Part shown: positions 1 to 5,125 of the stretch, piece after piece
Position numbering within the stretch: position 1 is the stretch's first letter
Layout: every line of letters starts with the position of its first letter
Source: Bacillota bacterium
GTDB taxonomy: Bacteria > Bacillota_E > JAJZYS01 > JAILZS01
Assembly: GCA_021817625.1 (NCBI GenBank)
Contig: JAKASY010000173.1
Coordinates: 1-5,477 of the forward strand
Direction: 5' to 3'
DNA: 5,477 nt
Notes under the pieces: generated by a model
What the model saw: only the letters and a program-made list of their open reading frames with translations
Database searches by the model: none
Told to the model about the DNA's origin: nothing
Position numbers and translations under genes: made by a program

Positions 1-110
1 ACCCGTGTGTTCAGGGTGGCGAAGTCGAGCACGAGGTCACCGACCCGCAGGGCGGGCTTGTCGGGGTAGCGGCGCGCATTCAGGCGCAGCCCCTCGCCGA
101 TGGTGAACAT
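1..110 (-). CDS. AMP-binding acyl-CoA synthetase/ligase family, N-terminal fragment (runs off the left edge)
   Basis: Only the first 36 complete codons are in the window. They read MFTIGEGLRLNARRYPDKPA and continue with a G-D-x-x-x-D-F-A-x-L-N-x-R pattern. This matches the usual start of ANL-superfamily enzymes (acyl-CoA synthetases and AMP-dependent ligases), where a helix ending in N-A-R-R-Y-P-D-K-P-A-L precedes a G-D-x-x-x-T-Y-A-E-L-N-x-R-V segment. Such enzymes activate a carboxylic acid with ATP to an acyl-adenylate and usually pass it to CoA. The ATG is supported by an AAGGGAAG ribosome-binding sequence nine bases upstream; the only other in-frame boundary is the DUF1054 stop codon, ten codons earlier. 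The 27-base gap suggests co-transcription with that gene. None of the adenylation motifs is in the window, so the substrate cannot be stated and the family call rests on a short segment. Confidence 0.72.
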   Translation of the reverse strand, partial: MFTIGEGLRLNARRYPDKPALRVGDLVLDFATLNTR

Positions 111-137
111 ATCCGAGAACTTCCCTTCGATGCGCGC

Positions 138-776
138 TCAGGCGGAGCGGGGCCAGGAGGGCAGGCGGTGCCACAGCGGCAGGAGGGCGGTGAGGGTCTC
201 GGCGGCGAGCGCCTCGACACCAGCCCGGCTGCCGAGCGCTGCCGCCTCGCGTGACACGCTGACGCCCACCGCCCACTGGCTGTCGCTTAGCCGGCTCAGG
301 CGCGCGACTTCGCTCTCGCCCGGACGGTCGCGCACGGGCCGGACACCCGCCGCGCTCACGACCTCCATGTCTGCCGGCAGGTCGGCGAGGGCCGCGCGCG
401 GCTGGGTCGCGAGGCGGCGGCCAAGGGCCTGCCGGTCGGCGAGCGCCTCGTCCTTGAGCACGAGGCGCAGCCACACGCCGTGCTCCGCCACGCCCAGGGC
501 GTAGTGCGCGAAAGCCTTGTAGCGCCGCGGATCCGGGCCGAACGCGGCCCACGTCTCCGGCGGCGGGTTGACGGTGCGGCGCAGGTGGGCCGCCACGTGG
601 GGGTACAGTGTTGTGCCCGCCAGGCGCGACAGGCCGGGGGCGAGGGCGTCCGCCAGGACGACGAGGCGGGGTCGCAGGTGCTCGCGCAGAGCTCGCATCC
701 GGTCCTCGAAGCCTTCGAGCGCGAACACGTCGAAGTCTTCGGCCACGAAGCCGGCGAAGTCGATCGCCACCGCCAT
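138..776 (-). CDS. DUF1054 / UPF0637 family protein (YktB-like)
   Basis: A 212-residue protein of unknown biochemical function. The N-terminal half carries the pattern I recognise from the UPF0637/DUF1054 family of Bacillus YktB: F-x-x-x-D-F-D-V-F-x-L-E-G near residues 10-22, D-R-M-x-A-L-R near 25-31, then LYPHVAAHLRRTVNPPPETW (58-77), F-G-P-D-x-R-x-Y-K (79-87) and a hydrophobic G-V-W-L-R segment (100-104). The length fits the family (about 200-210). No signal peptide or membrane segment is apparent, so it is probably cytosolic. The start at 776 is preferred over the in-frame ATG at 812 because GGGGAGG sits seven bases upstream of it, and the protein then begins just before the conserved F-x-x-x-D-F. 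It probably forms an operon with the acyl-CoA synthetase gene 27 bases downstream. No enzymatic role is established that I can name, so function is left open. Confidence 0.85.
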   Translation of the reverse strand: MAVAIDFAGFVAEDFDVFALEGFEDRMRALREHLRPRLVVLADALAPGLSRLAGTTLYPHVAAHLRRTVNPPPETWAAFGPDPRRYKAFAHYALGVAEHGVWLRLVLKDEALADRQALGRRLATQPRAALADLPADMEVVSAAGVRPVRDRPGESEVARLSRLSDSQWAVGVSVSREAAALGSRAGVEALAAETLTALLPLWHRLPSWPRSA

Positions 777-783
777 CCCGAGG

Positions 784-790
784 CCTCCCC
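784..790 (-). promoter_or_regulatory. Ribosome-binding site deciding the DUF1054 start
   Basis: On the minus strand the sequence reads GGGGAGG, followed by seven bases and then the ATG at 776. This is near-ideal spacing and fixes the start there instead of at the ATG twelve codons upstream. Confidence 0.7.
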
Positions 791-810
791 GTCGGCGCTT
801 GGACGGCGCC

Positions 811-820
811 ATGGTACCAT
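811..820. promoter_or_regulatory. Palindrome ATGGTACCAT, candidate shared extended -10 for two divergent genes
   Basis: The perfect 10-bp palindrome ATGGTACCAT reads TGG-TACCAT on both strands, which resembles an extended -10 element (TGn followed by TAnnnT). The rplU promoter in this window has a similar TGC-TACCCT. The palindrome's centre (815.5) is exactly midway between the chosen DUF1054 start (776) and reductase start (855), giving a predicted leader of roughly 28 bases in each direction. No good -35 box is visible on the plus strand, and only a weak TTCGTC (835-840) on the minus strand. It could instead be an operator or chance. Confidence 0.35.
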
Positions 821-854
821 ACCGAAAGTTGGTGGACGAAGGGGCGTGGCCGCG

Positions 855-1778
855 GTGCGTGAGGCGGCTGTGACCCTCGCCTCGGGCGCGGTGCTGCGCG
901 TGGGGGCGGTCGGTCAGGGCACCTGGGTGATGGGCGAGCGGCCCGAGCGGCGCATCGCCGAGATCGACGCCCTGCGGCTGGGCTTCTCCCTGGGCATGCG
1001 TCTGGTGAACACGGCCGAGCTGTACGGCGGCGGCGGCGCGGAGCGCGTGGTGGGCGAGGCGATCCATGACTGTCGCGACCAGGTGTTCGTGGTCACCAAG
1101 GTCTGGCCGAGCCACGCCCGCGAGCGCGACGTGCTTACGGCCGTGCGGGGGTCCCTCACGCGCCTGCGCACCGAGTACGTGGACGCCCTGCTCCTGCACT
1201 GGCCTACGCGCTCCGTGCCGATTGAGGAAACGATGCGTGCGCTCGGCCGCGTCGTCGAGCTCGGGTTCGCGCGCCACGTCGGCGTCTCGAACTTCCCGAC
1301 GGCGCTCATGGCCCGGGCCGACGCCGCGGCCGCGCCAGGCGTCCCGGTCGCCGTGCACGAGGTCCGCTACGGCCTCGACGAGCGGCGGGCCGAGCACTTC
1401 GCCCTGCCCGACGCGGAGGCGCACGGCCGGCTGTTCCTCGCGTACAGCCCCTTGGGTCACGGCAGCCTGATGCGCGCGCCGGGCGCGCCGGTCCTGCGCG
1501 AGCTGGCCGACCGGCGCGGCGTGCCGCCCGAACGCCTGGCCCTCGCCTGGTGTGTTCGCCTGCCCGGCGTCGTGGCGATCCCCAAGGCCGCGCGGCCCGA
1601 GCACGTGCGCGACAACGCCGCCGCCGGGGACCTGGTGCTGGATGGCGCCGAGATCGCGCGCCTCGAGGCCGCGTTCCCCCTCGCCCCGGGACAGGTGCCC
1701 AGCTGGCTGCCGCCCTACGATGCCTTCTTCCGCGTGGCGTGGTGGGGCGTGAAGCGGCGCTTCGCCCGCTCCGCCTGA
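855..1778 (+). CDS. Aldo/keto reductase (COG0656-like) with Asn at the catalytic Asp position
   Basis: A 307-residue protein of the aldo/keto reductase superfamily, expected to be a cytosolic NAD(P)H-dependent carbonyl reductase with a TIM-barrel fold. Visible signatures are G-Q-G-T-W near the N-terminus, N-T-A-E-L-Y-G (52-58), V-T-K-V (81-84), L-L-L-H-W (112-116), GVSNF (143-147), YSPLG (197-201) and IPKAARPEHVRDN (242-254), the usual cofactor-phosphate region. Of the catalytic tetrad, Tyr57, Lys82 and His115 are present, but the usual Asp is Asn52 (codon AAC at 1008). The N-Q-V motif of many relatives is H-E-V here. The C-terminus runs on with an aromatic and basic tail (P-S-W-L-P-P-Y...W-W-G-V-K-R-R). 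The start is uncertain: GTG 855 has GAAGGGG ten bases upstream and gives M-R-x-x-x-V-T-L-x-S-G like relatives; GTG 870 (GAGG five bases upstream) and GTG 846 are alternatives. The natural substrate is unknown. Confidence 0.88.
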   Translation: MREAAVTLASGAVLRVGAVGQGTWVMGERPERRIAEIDALRLGFSLGMRLVNTAELYGGGGAERVVGEAIHDCRDQVFVVTKVWPSHARERDVLTAVRGSLTRLRTEYVDALLLHWPTRSVPIEETMRALGRVVELGFARHVGVSNFPTALMARADAAAAPGVPVAVHEVRYGLDERRAEHFALPDAEAHGRLFLAYSPLGHGSLMRAPGAPVLRELADRRGVPPERLALAWCVRLPGVVAIPKAARPEHVRDNAAAGDLVLDGAEIARLEAAFPLAPGQVPSWLPPYDAFFRVAWWGVKRRFARSA

Positions 1779-2066
1779 TCAGGGGCGCCGCAGGGCGCCT
1801 CGTACGCGCACCGGGTCGAAGGGCCCAAGGTCGCGCTCCAGCCGCTCGACCGCGCTGCAGGTCTCGATGATGCGCTCGACGGCCATAAGGGCTCCCTGCA
1901 CGGCGCGCAGCTGCGTGAGCACCTCCGTGCAGCCCGCGCCCCGCTCGATCATCGCCGTAAGCCCGCGCACCTGGCCCTCCACCCGATGCAGCCGCCGCTC
2001 GATGTCGGCGCTCTCCCAGAAGCGGGTGGCGGGCGCGGCGCCAGGCTCGGGCGCGTCGTCGTCCAC
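1779..2066 (-). CDS. CsoR/RcnR (DUF156) family transcriptional repressor, atypical sensor residues
   Basis: A 95-residue all-helical DNA-binding repressor of the CsoR/RcnR family. Residues 21-36 read D-I-E-R-R-L-H-R-V-E-G-Q-V-R-G-L, followed by G-A-G-C-T-E-V-L-T-Q-L-R-A-V (43-56), both hallmarks of the family. Classical copper sensors use Cys, then His 25 residues and Cys 29 residues further on. Here Cys46 is kept, but positions +25 and +29 are Ser71 and Arg75, and the second Cys is Cys70 (+24), as if about five residues were deleted before E-T-C. Persulfide-sensing CstR proteins also lack the His but keep the +29 Cys. The ligand is therefore uncertain: persulfide or redox, another metal, or loss of sensing. 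The GTG start is set by AGGAGG seven bases upstream and gives the family's usual length. It is divergent from the oxidoreductase gene across a CsoR-type palindrome, implying autoregulation and control of that gene. It converges with the reductase with no gap. Confidence 0.9.
   Translation of the reverse strand: MDDDAPEPGAAPATRFWESADIERRLHRVEGQVRGLTAMIERGAGCTEVLTQLRAVQGALMAVERIIETCSAVERLERDLGPFDPVRVRGALRRP
1782..1801 (+). terminator. GC hairpin just after the reductase stop, possible terminator
   Basis: GGCGCC at 1784-1789 can pair with GGCGCC at 1794-1799 around a four-base GCAG loop. The stem extends by a G-U and a G-C pair to about eight pairs. It begins three bases after the reductase stop and lies inside the 3' end of the opposing repressor gene. 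There is no U-tract, so it would be an atypical or Rho-assisted terminator at best. GGCGCC is self-complementary and common in GC-rich coding DNA, so chance is a real alternative. Confidence 0.2.
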
Positions 2067-2073
2067 GAACTCC

Positions 2074-2079
2074 CCTCCT
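2074..2079 (-). promoter_or_regulatory. Ribosome-binding site deciding the repressor start
   Basis: A perfect AGGAGG on the minus strand lies seven bases before GTG 2066. This picks the GTG over the upstream in-frame ATG near 2130, which lies within the predicted promoter and so would not be transcribed. Confidence 0.8.
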
Positions 2080-2104
2080 CGCGCGGCGCTGGCCGCGACG
2101 ACTC

Positions 2105-2134
2105 TTGACGACACGAGTATATACCCCATAGGGT
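2105..2134 (+). promoter_or_regulatory. Promoter for the disulfide oxidoreductase gene
   Basis: TTGACG (2105-2110) is followed after 18 bases by TAGGGT (2129-2134). This is a good fit to the TTGACN / TAnnnT type of promoter common in GC-rich Gram-positive bacteria. Transcription would start near 2141, about 55 bases before the gene. The -10 box lies inside the palindromic operator, so a bound repressor would block it. Confidence 0.5.
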
Positions 2135-2144
2135 ATAGGGGCAA
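2116..2144 (-). promoter_or_regulatory. Promoter for the CsoR-family repressor gene
   Basis: On the minus strand TTGCCC (2144-2139) is followed after exactly 17 bases by TATACT (2121-2116), five of six matches to the -10 consensus. Transcription would start near 2109, leaving a leader of about 40 bases that includes the AGGAGG site. The operator fills the spacer, the classic arrangement for autorepression. Confidence 0.6.
2120..2137. promoter_or_regulatory. CsoR/CstR-type palindromic operator
   Basis: TATACCCCATAGGGTATA is an inverted repeat: TATACCC and GGGTATA around a four-base CATA, with 16 of 18 positions symmetric. Operators of CsoR-family repressors are typically G/C-tract palindromes flanked by TA-rich ends, of the form ATACCC...GGGTAT, so the site fits the adjacent repressor gene. 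It is the most AT-rich spot of the area. A further GGGG follows at 2138-2141, giving an overlapping alternative half-site. Confidence 0.78.
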
Positions 2145-2180
2145 GGCGGCAACAGGCGGGTGCGACACGCCGCCGCCGCG

Positions 2181-2187
2181 AGAGGAG
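2181..2187 (+). promoter_or_regulatory. Ribosome-binding site deciding the oxidoreductase start
   Basis: AGAGGAG is two bases before ATG 2190 and eight bases before ATG 2196. The spacing favours initiation at 2196 (MNLLNDS). Confidence 0.6.
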
Positions 2188-2195
2188 CGATGGTG

Positions 2196-2870
2196 ATGAA
2201 CCTTCTGAACGATAGCGTGCGCGGCCAGCTTCGCCAAGCGCTGGGCGACCTGCCCGGGGCGGTGGAGCTCGAGCTGCACGCCCCCGGGGCGGACGAGGCC
2301 AGCGAGGTGATGCGCTCCCTCCTGGGCGAGATGGTCGAGACCCTGCCGGCTCTGCGCGTGCGCGACGCGGTCGAGGTACCGGTGCTGGAGCCCGGCCACG
2401 ACACCGGCGTGGCGATCGAGGGCCCGGTCCTCACCGTGCGCAGAAGCGGCGAGGCCGGTAGTGGCGTGCGCTTCGTCGGCATGACCGTTGGGCTTGAGTT
2501 CGCGAGCCTGGTCGAGGCGATCCGCCAGGCGGGCACGGGGCAGAGCGCGCTTGGCCGGGGCACGCGTGAGGCGCTGTCCGCGCTTGAGGCACCCGTGCAC
2601 ATCCAGGTGTTCACCACGCCGAGCTGCCCGTACTGCCCGCAGGCCGTGCGCATCGCCCACGAGATGGCGTTCGTCTCCGACAAGGTGGTGGCCGACATGG
2701 TCGACGCGTCCACTTTCCAGGGCCTGTCGGAGAAGTACGGGGTCATGGGCGTGCCCGCGCAGTACTTCAACGGCGGCCTCGTGCAGGTCGGGCTCGCGCC
2801 GGAGGGGGTCGTGCTCGAGCACGTGCAGAGGGCGGCACGCCTGGCGGGCGCCGGCGAGGCGGCAAGCTGA
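2196..2870 (+). CDS. Glutaredoxin-like protein disulfide oxidoreductase (two thioredoxin folds, one CPYC site)
   Basis: A 224-residue protein resembling the PDO / glutaredoxin-like domain family, in which two thioredoxin-fold units are fused. The C-terminal unit (about 132-224) is complete: a strand V-H-I-Q-V-F-T-T-P, the redox motif Cys144-Pro-Tyr-Cys147, and M-G-V-P with the cis-proline at 187, then Q-Y-F-N-G-G. The N-terminal unit (about 1-115) keeps the E-L-E-L-H-A-P strand and the later G-V-R-F-V-G-M-T segment but has no cysteine at all; H-A-P-G-A-D-E stands where a CxxC would be. The two active-site cysteines are the only ones in the protein. It is expected to reduce or exchange disulfides or persulfides in the cytosol; no signal peptide is seen. 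It is divergent from a CsoR-family repressor and its -10 box sits in the operator, so expression is probably induced by that repressor's signal. Its partner and physiological substrate are unknown. Confidence 0.87.
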   Translation: MNLLNDSVRGQLRQALGDLPGAVELELHAPGADEASEVMRSLLGEMVETLPALRVRDAVEVPVLEPGHDTGVAIEGPVLTVRRSGEAGSGVRFVGMTVGLEFASLVEAIRQAGTGQSALGRGTREALSALEAPVHIQVFTTPSCPYCPQAVRIAHEMAFVSDKVVADMVDASTFQGLSEKYGVMGVPAQYFNGGLVQVGLAPEGVVLEHVQRAARLAGAGEAAS

Positions 2871-2878
2871 CGGGGCGT

Positions 2879-2895
2879 GGCGGCGCCGGGCCGCC
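2879..2895 (+). terminator. GC hairpin after the oxidoreductase gene, possible terminator
   Basis: GGCGGC (2879-2884) pairs with GCCGCC (2890-2895) around a five-base loop, eight bases after the oxidoreductase stop and upstream of the rplU promoter. Position suits a terminator separating the two transcription units. No U-tract follows (GGGACCGTTTG), so the call is weak. Confidence 0.25.
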
Positions 2896-2913
2896 GGGAC
2901 CGTTTGCGTGACG

Positions 2914-2943
2914 TTGACCCCCACGGCCGCGGCATGCTACCCT
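2914..2943 (+). promoter_or_regulatory. Promoter of the rplU-rpmA-obg-nadD operon
   Basis: TTGACC (2914-2919) and TACCCT (2938-2943) are separated by 18 bases. The -10 is preceded by TGC, an extended -10 feature. Transcription would begin near 2950, giving a leader of about 80 bases before rplU. The leader opens with a possible small hairpin, GTGCG (2950-2954) with CGCAC (2964-2968). It may take part in regulation, but I see no recognisable ribosomal-protein leader structure. Confidence 0.6.
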
Positions 2944-3030
2944 GACCGGGTGCGCGAAGCGACCGCACGCAGCCGGCTCAAGCGGCCACGGCCCGCCGGC
3001 GCGGCGAGTCCGGAAGGGGAACGCTCGCAG

Positions 3031-3480
3031 ATGTACGCGGTGGTCGAGAGCGGGGGCAAGCAGTACCGCCTGTCCCCCGGCAACGCGGTGAACGTGGAGA
3101 AGATCGAGGGCGAGGTCGGCCAGAGCGTGACGCTCGGCCGTGTGCTCATGGTCGTCGACGACGAGGGCGCAGCCACGATCGGCAGTCCTGTGGTCGACGG
3201 CGTGAGCGTCACGGCCGAGATCGTTGCCCACGGCCGCGGCCGCAAGATCGTGGTGTTCAAGTACAAGCCCAAGGTCAACTACCGGCGCAAGCAGGGACAC
3301 CGCCAGCCGTTCACGCGCGTGCGCGTGACGGCGATCGGCGCGCCGCCCGAGGCCCCGACGCCAAAGCGGCGCAGCCGCAAGGCGGCGGCCAAGGAGCCCA
3401 CGGCCGAGACGCCGGCGGAGGCGGTGGCCGAGGCCCAGACCCCGGTCGAGGCAGAGGCGACGAAGGGAGGCGAGGCCTAG
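3031..3480 (+). CDS. rplU: 50S ribosomal protein L21, with a C-terminal extension
   Basis: L21 binds 23S rRNA in the large ribosomal subunit. The core, residues 1-104, is typical: MYAVVESGGKQYRL at the start, G-x-x-V-x-V-E-K-I-E (17-26), V-x-G-x-x-V-x-A-E-I (55-64), and the RNA-binding stretch with F-K-Y-K-P-K-x-N-Y-R-R-K-Q-G-H-R-Q (76-92), then F-T-R-V-R-V-T-A-I. After residue 104 there is a tail of about 45 residues rich in Ala, Glu, Pro and Lys, first basic (P-K-R-R-S-R-K) then acidic; the usual protein is about 100-105 residues. The ATG is the natural family start; GGAAGGGG lies 11 bases upstream. It is first in the operon, behind its own promoter, and its TAG stop touches the ATG of rpmA. 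No prp protease gene is present between rplU and rpmA. Confidence 0.97.
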   Translation: MYAVVESGGKQYRLSPGNAVNVEKIEGEVGQSVTLGRVLMVVDDEGAATIGSPVVDGVSVTAEIVAHGRGRKIVVFKYKPKVNYRRKQGHRQPFTRVRVTAIGAPPEAPTPKRRSRKAAAKEPTAETPAEAVAEAQTPVEAEATKGGEA

Positions 3481-3774
3481 ATGGCACACAAGAAGGGTGG
3501 CGGCTCCTCGCGCAACGGCCGCGACAGCGAGTCCAAGCGCCTGGGCCTGAAGCGCGGCGACGGGCAGAGCGTGCTCGCGGGCACGATCCTCGTGCGCCAG
3601 CGCGGCACCCCGATGCGGCCCGGCCGCAACGTCGGCGTCGGCCGCGACCACACCCTGTTTGCCTTGGCGGACGGTGTCGTGCGCTTCCACGGCGGTCGCG
3701 TGTCCATCGAGTCCGCGGGTGGCGGCCAGGACGCCCCGGCGCGTGCCGCTGCCGGAGACGCGCCCGGCGAGTAG
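3481..3774 (+). CDS. rpmA: 50S ribosomal protein L27
   Basis: L27 is a large-subunit protein whose N-terminal tail reaches toward the peptidyl-transferase centre. The sequence starts [16 protein letters not shown] and continues with L-G-x-[12 protein letters not shown] (35-44), [16 protein letters not shown], all diagnostic. At 97 residues it is about a dozen longer than usual because of an Ala/Gly-rich acidic tail after R-V-S-I-E. There is no Firmicute-type cleavable leader (the segment ending in F-F-A-S), matching the absence of prp. The ATG follows the rplU stop with no gap; AGGGAGG within the rplU end, ten bases upstream, serves as ribosome-binding site. Translation is probably coupled to rplU, and the next gene, obg, starts one base after its stop. 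Confidence 0.97.
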   Translation: MAHKKGGGSSRNGRDSESKRLGLKRGDGQSVLAGTILVRQRGTPMRPGRNVGVGRDHTLFALADGVVRFHGGRVSIESAGGGQDAPARAAAGDAPGE

Positions 3775-3775
3775 C

Positions 3776-5125
3776 GTGTTCGTCGACCGGGCCGACATCC
3801 GGCTCGAGGCGGGCCGCGGCGGCGACGGCGCGGTGTCGTTCAGGCGCGAGAAATATGTGCCCAAGGGCGGGCCCGATGGCGGCGACGGCGGCCGCGGCGG
3901 GTCCGTCCTGGTTCGTGTCGATCCGGGCCTGCGCACGCTCGCCGACTTCCGCTACCGCCGGCGCTTCCGGGCCGACGCGGGCGCTGCGGGCGTCGGCGCC
4001 AATCGCCATGGCAAGAGCGGCGAGGATCTCGTGGTGCCCGTGCCGCCCGGTACGACGGTGCGGGAGCGGGAGAGCGGACGGGTGCTTGCCGACCTCACGG
4101 CGGCGGGCGAGAGCGCCGTCCTTGCCCGGGGCGGCCGGGGCGGGCGCGGCAACGCCCGCTTCGCCACGGCCGTGCGCCAGGCGCCGCGCCAGAGCGAGCG
4201 GGGCGAGCCGGGCCAAGCCGTGGACGTCGTGCTCGAGCTGCGCGTGCTCGCCGACGTCGGGCTGATCGGCCTGCCGAACGCCGGCAAGTCGACGCTCTTC
4301 GCCCGCGCCACCGGCGTGGAGGCGAAGGCCGGCGTCTACCCGTTCACGACGCTCGAGCCCGGGCTCGGGGTCATGGGGCGTGGCGAGGAGGCGGCCGTGT
4401 GGGCGGACCTGCCGGGGCTGGTCGAGGGCGCGCACGAGGGCCGCGGCCTCGGCCATGCCTTCCTGCAGCACGCGCAGCGCTGCCGCGTCTTTCTTCACGT
4501 TGTTGACGCGAGCGGCCTCGGCGGCACACAGCCGCTGGACGACCTCGCGGCGGTCGAGGGAGAGCTGCGCATGTACGACCCGTCGCTCATGGAGCGGCGT
4601 CGCGTCGTGGTCGCCAACAAGATGGACCTCGCCGAGGCGCGCCGCGCGCTTCCCGCCCTGGAGGAGCGCTGCCGCCGGACGGGCCTGCCCTTGTGCGCGG
4701 TGTCGGCCGCGACGGGCGAGGGGGTGGAGCGTCTCGTGGACACGGTGCGCGCGATCCTGGCCGAGGTCGGGCCGGTGGACTTCACGCGCTCGCTCGCGCC
4801 GGGCGACGCCGGCGAGGCGGTGTTCGGCGCCGGCTCCGCGGAGGTCCGGGTGGAGCGCGAGGGCGAGGCGTTTCGCGTGTTCGGGCCCGCCGTGGAGCGG
4901 CGGGTGGCGATGACCGACCTCGGCCAGGACGAGTCGGTGGCGCGCCTCGAGCGCTTCTTCCGCCGGCTGGGCGTGGAGCAGCGGGTGCGGGCCATGGGCG
5001 GCCGGGAAGGCGACGAGGTGCGCATCGGTGACGCCATCTTCGTGCTTGAGGATGGGGGAGAGGCCGGCGCCGAGCGCGAGGCGGGCCTGGGCGCGCGGGG
5101 CCGAGAGGAGGGTGAGCAGCGCTGA
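3776..5125 (+). CDS. obg: Obg GTPase (ObgE/CgtA) with C-terminal OCT domain
   Basis: Essential-type ribosome-associated GTPase involved in 50S assembly and stress or growth control. All expected parts are visible in 449 residues. The N-terminal Obg fold begins [18 protein letters not shown] and holds glycine-rich loops (31-42, [12 protein letters not shown]). The G domain has the P-loop GLPNAGKST (165-173), switch I Y-P-F-T-T-L (188-193), DLPG (211-214) with the following [14 protein letters not shown] (281-284) and SAATGEG (310-316). The OCT domain, about 350-426, carries F-R-V-F-G-P, D-E-S-V-x-R-L-x-R-F and G-D-x-V-R-I-G-D. A tail of 23 Gly/Glu/Arg-rich residues follows. GTG 3776 is the family start (M-F-V-D), one base after the rpmA stop, and has no strong ribosome-binding site, so coupled translation is likely. 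Confidence 0.97.
   Translation: MFVDRADIRLEAGRGGDGAVSFRREKYVPKGGPDGGDGGRGGSVLVRVDPGLRTLADFRYRRRFRADAGAAGVGANRHGKSGEDLVVPVPPGTTVRERESGRVLADLTAAGESAVLARGGRGGRGNARFATAVRQAPRQSERGEPGQAVDVVLELRVLADVGLIGLPNAGKSTLFARATGVEAKAGVYPFTTLEPGLGVMGRGEEAAVWADLPGLVEGAHEGRGLGHAFLQHAQRCRVFLHVVDASGLGGTQPLDDLAAVEGELRMYDPSLMERRRVVVANKMDLAEARRALPALEERCRRTGLPLCAVSAATGEGVERLVDTVRAILAEVGPVDFTRSLAPGDAGEAVFGAGSAEVRVEREGEAFRVFGPAVERRVAMTDLGQDESVARLERFFRRLGVEQRVRAMGGREGDEVRIGDAIFVLEDGGEAGAEREAGLGARGREEGEQR
5106..5112 (+). promoter_or_regulatory. Ribosome-binding site placed for a CTG start of nadD
   Basis: AGGAGGG lies in the 3' end of obg, nine bases before CTG 5122, whose last two bases begin the obg stop (CTGA overlap). 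The internal ATG 5167 has no such site near it, so this element decides in favour of the upstream start. It is too close to GTG 5112, which it abuts, to serve that codon well. Confidence 0.45.

Noticed and set aside
138..1604. A long open frame on the minus strand (488 codons) running through the reductase gene into DUF1054
   Set aside because: The upstream part is the antisense of the aldo/keto reductase and shows no family pattern; long stop-free antisense frames are expected at this GC content. Only the last 212 codons are the real DUF1054 gene.
2067..2130. An N-terminal extension of the repressor from an ATG near 2130 (M-G-Y-I-L)
   Set aside because: That ATG lies inside the operator and the gene's own predicted promoter; GTG 2066 has a perfect ribosome-binding site and gives the family length.
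2950..3030. A ribosomal-protein leader regulatory RNA upstream of rplU
   Set aside because: Only a five-pair hairpin is visible, with no similarity to a known leader that I could support by eye.
3481..3520. A cleavable N-terminal extension on L27 with a Prp protease gene nearby
   Set aside because: L27 starts directly at MAHKKGGGS after the rplU stop, and no frame for prp exists between the two genes.
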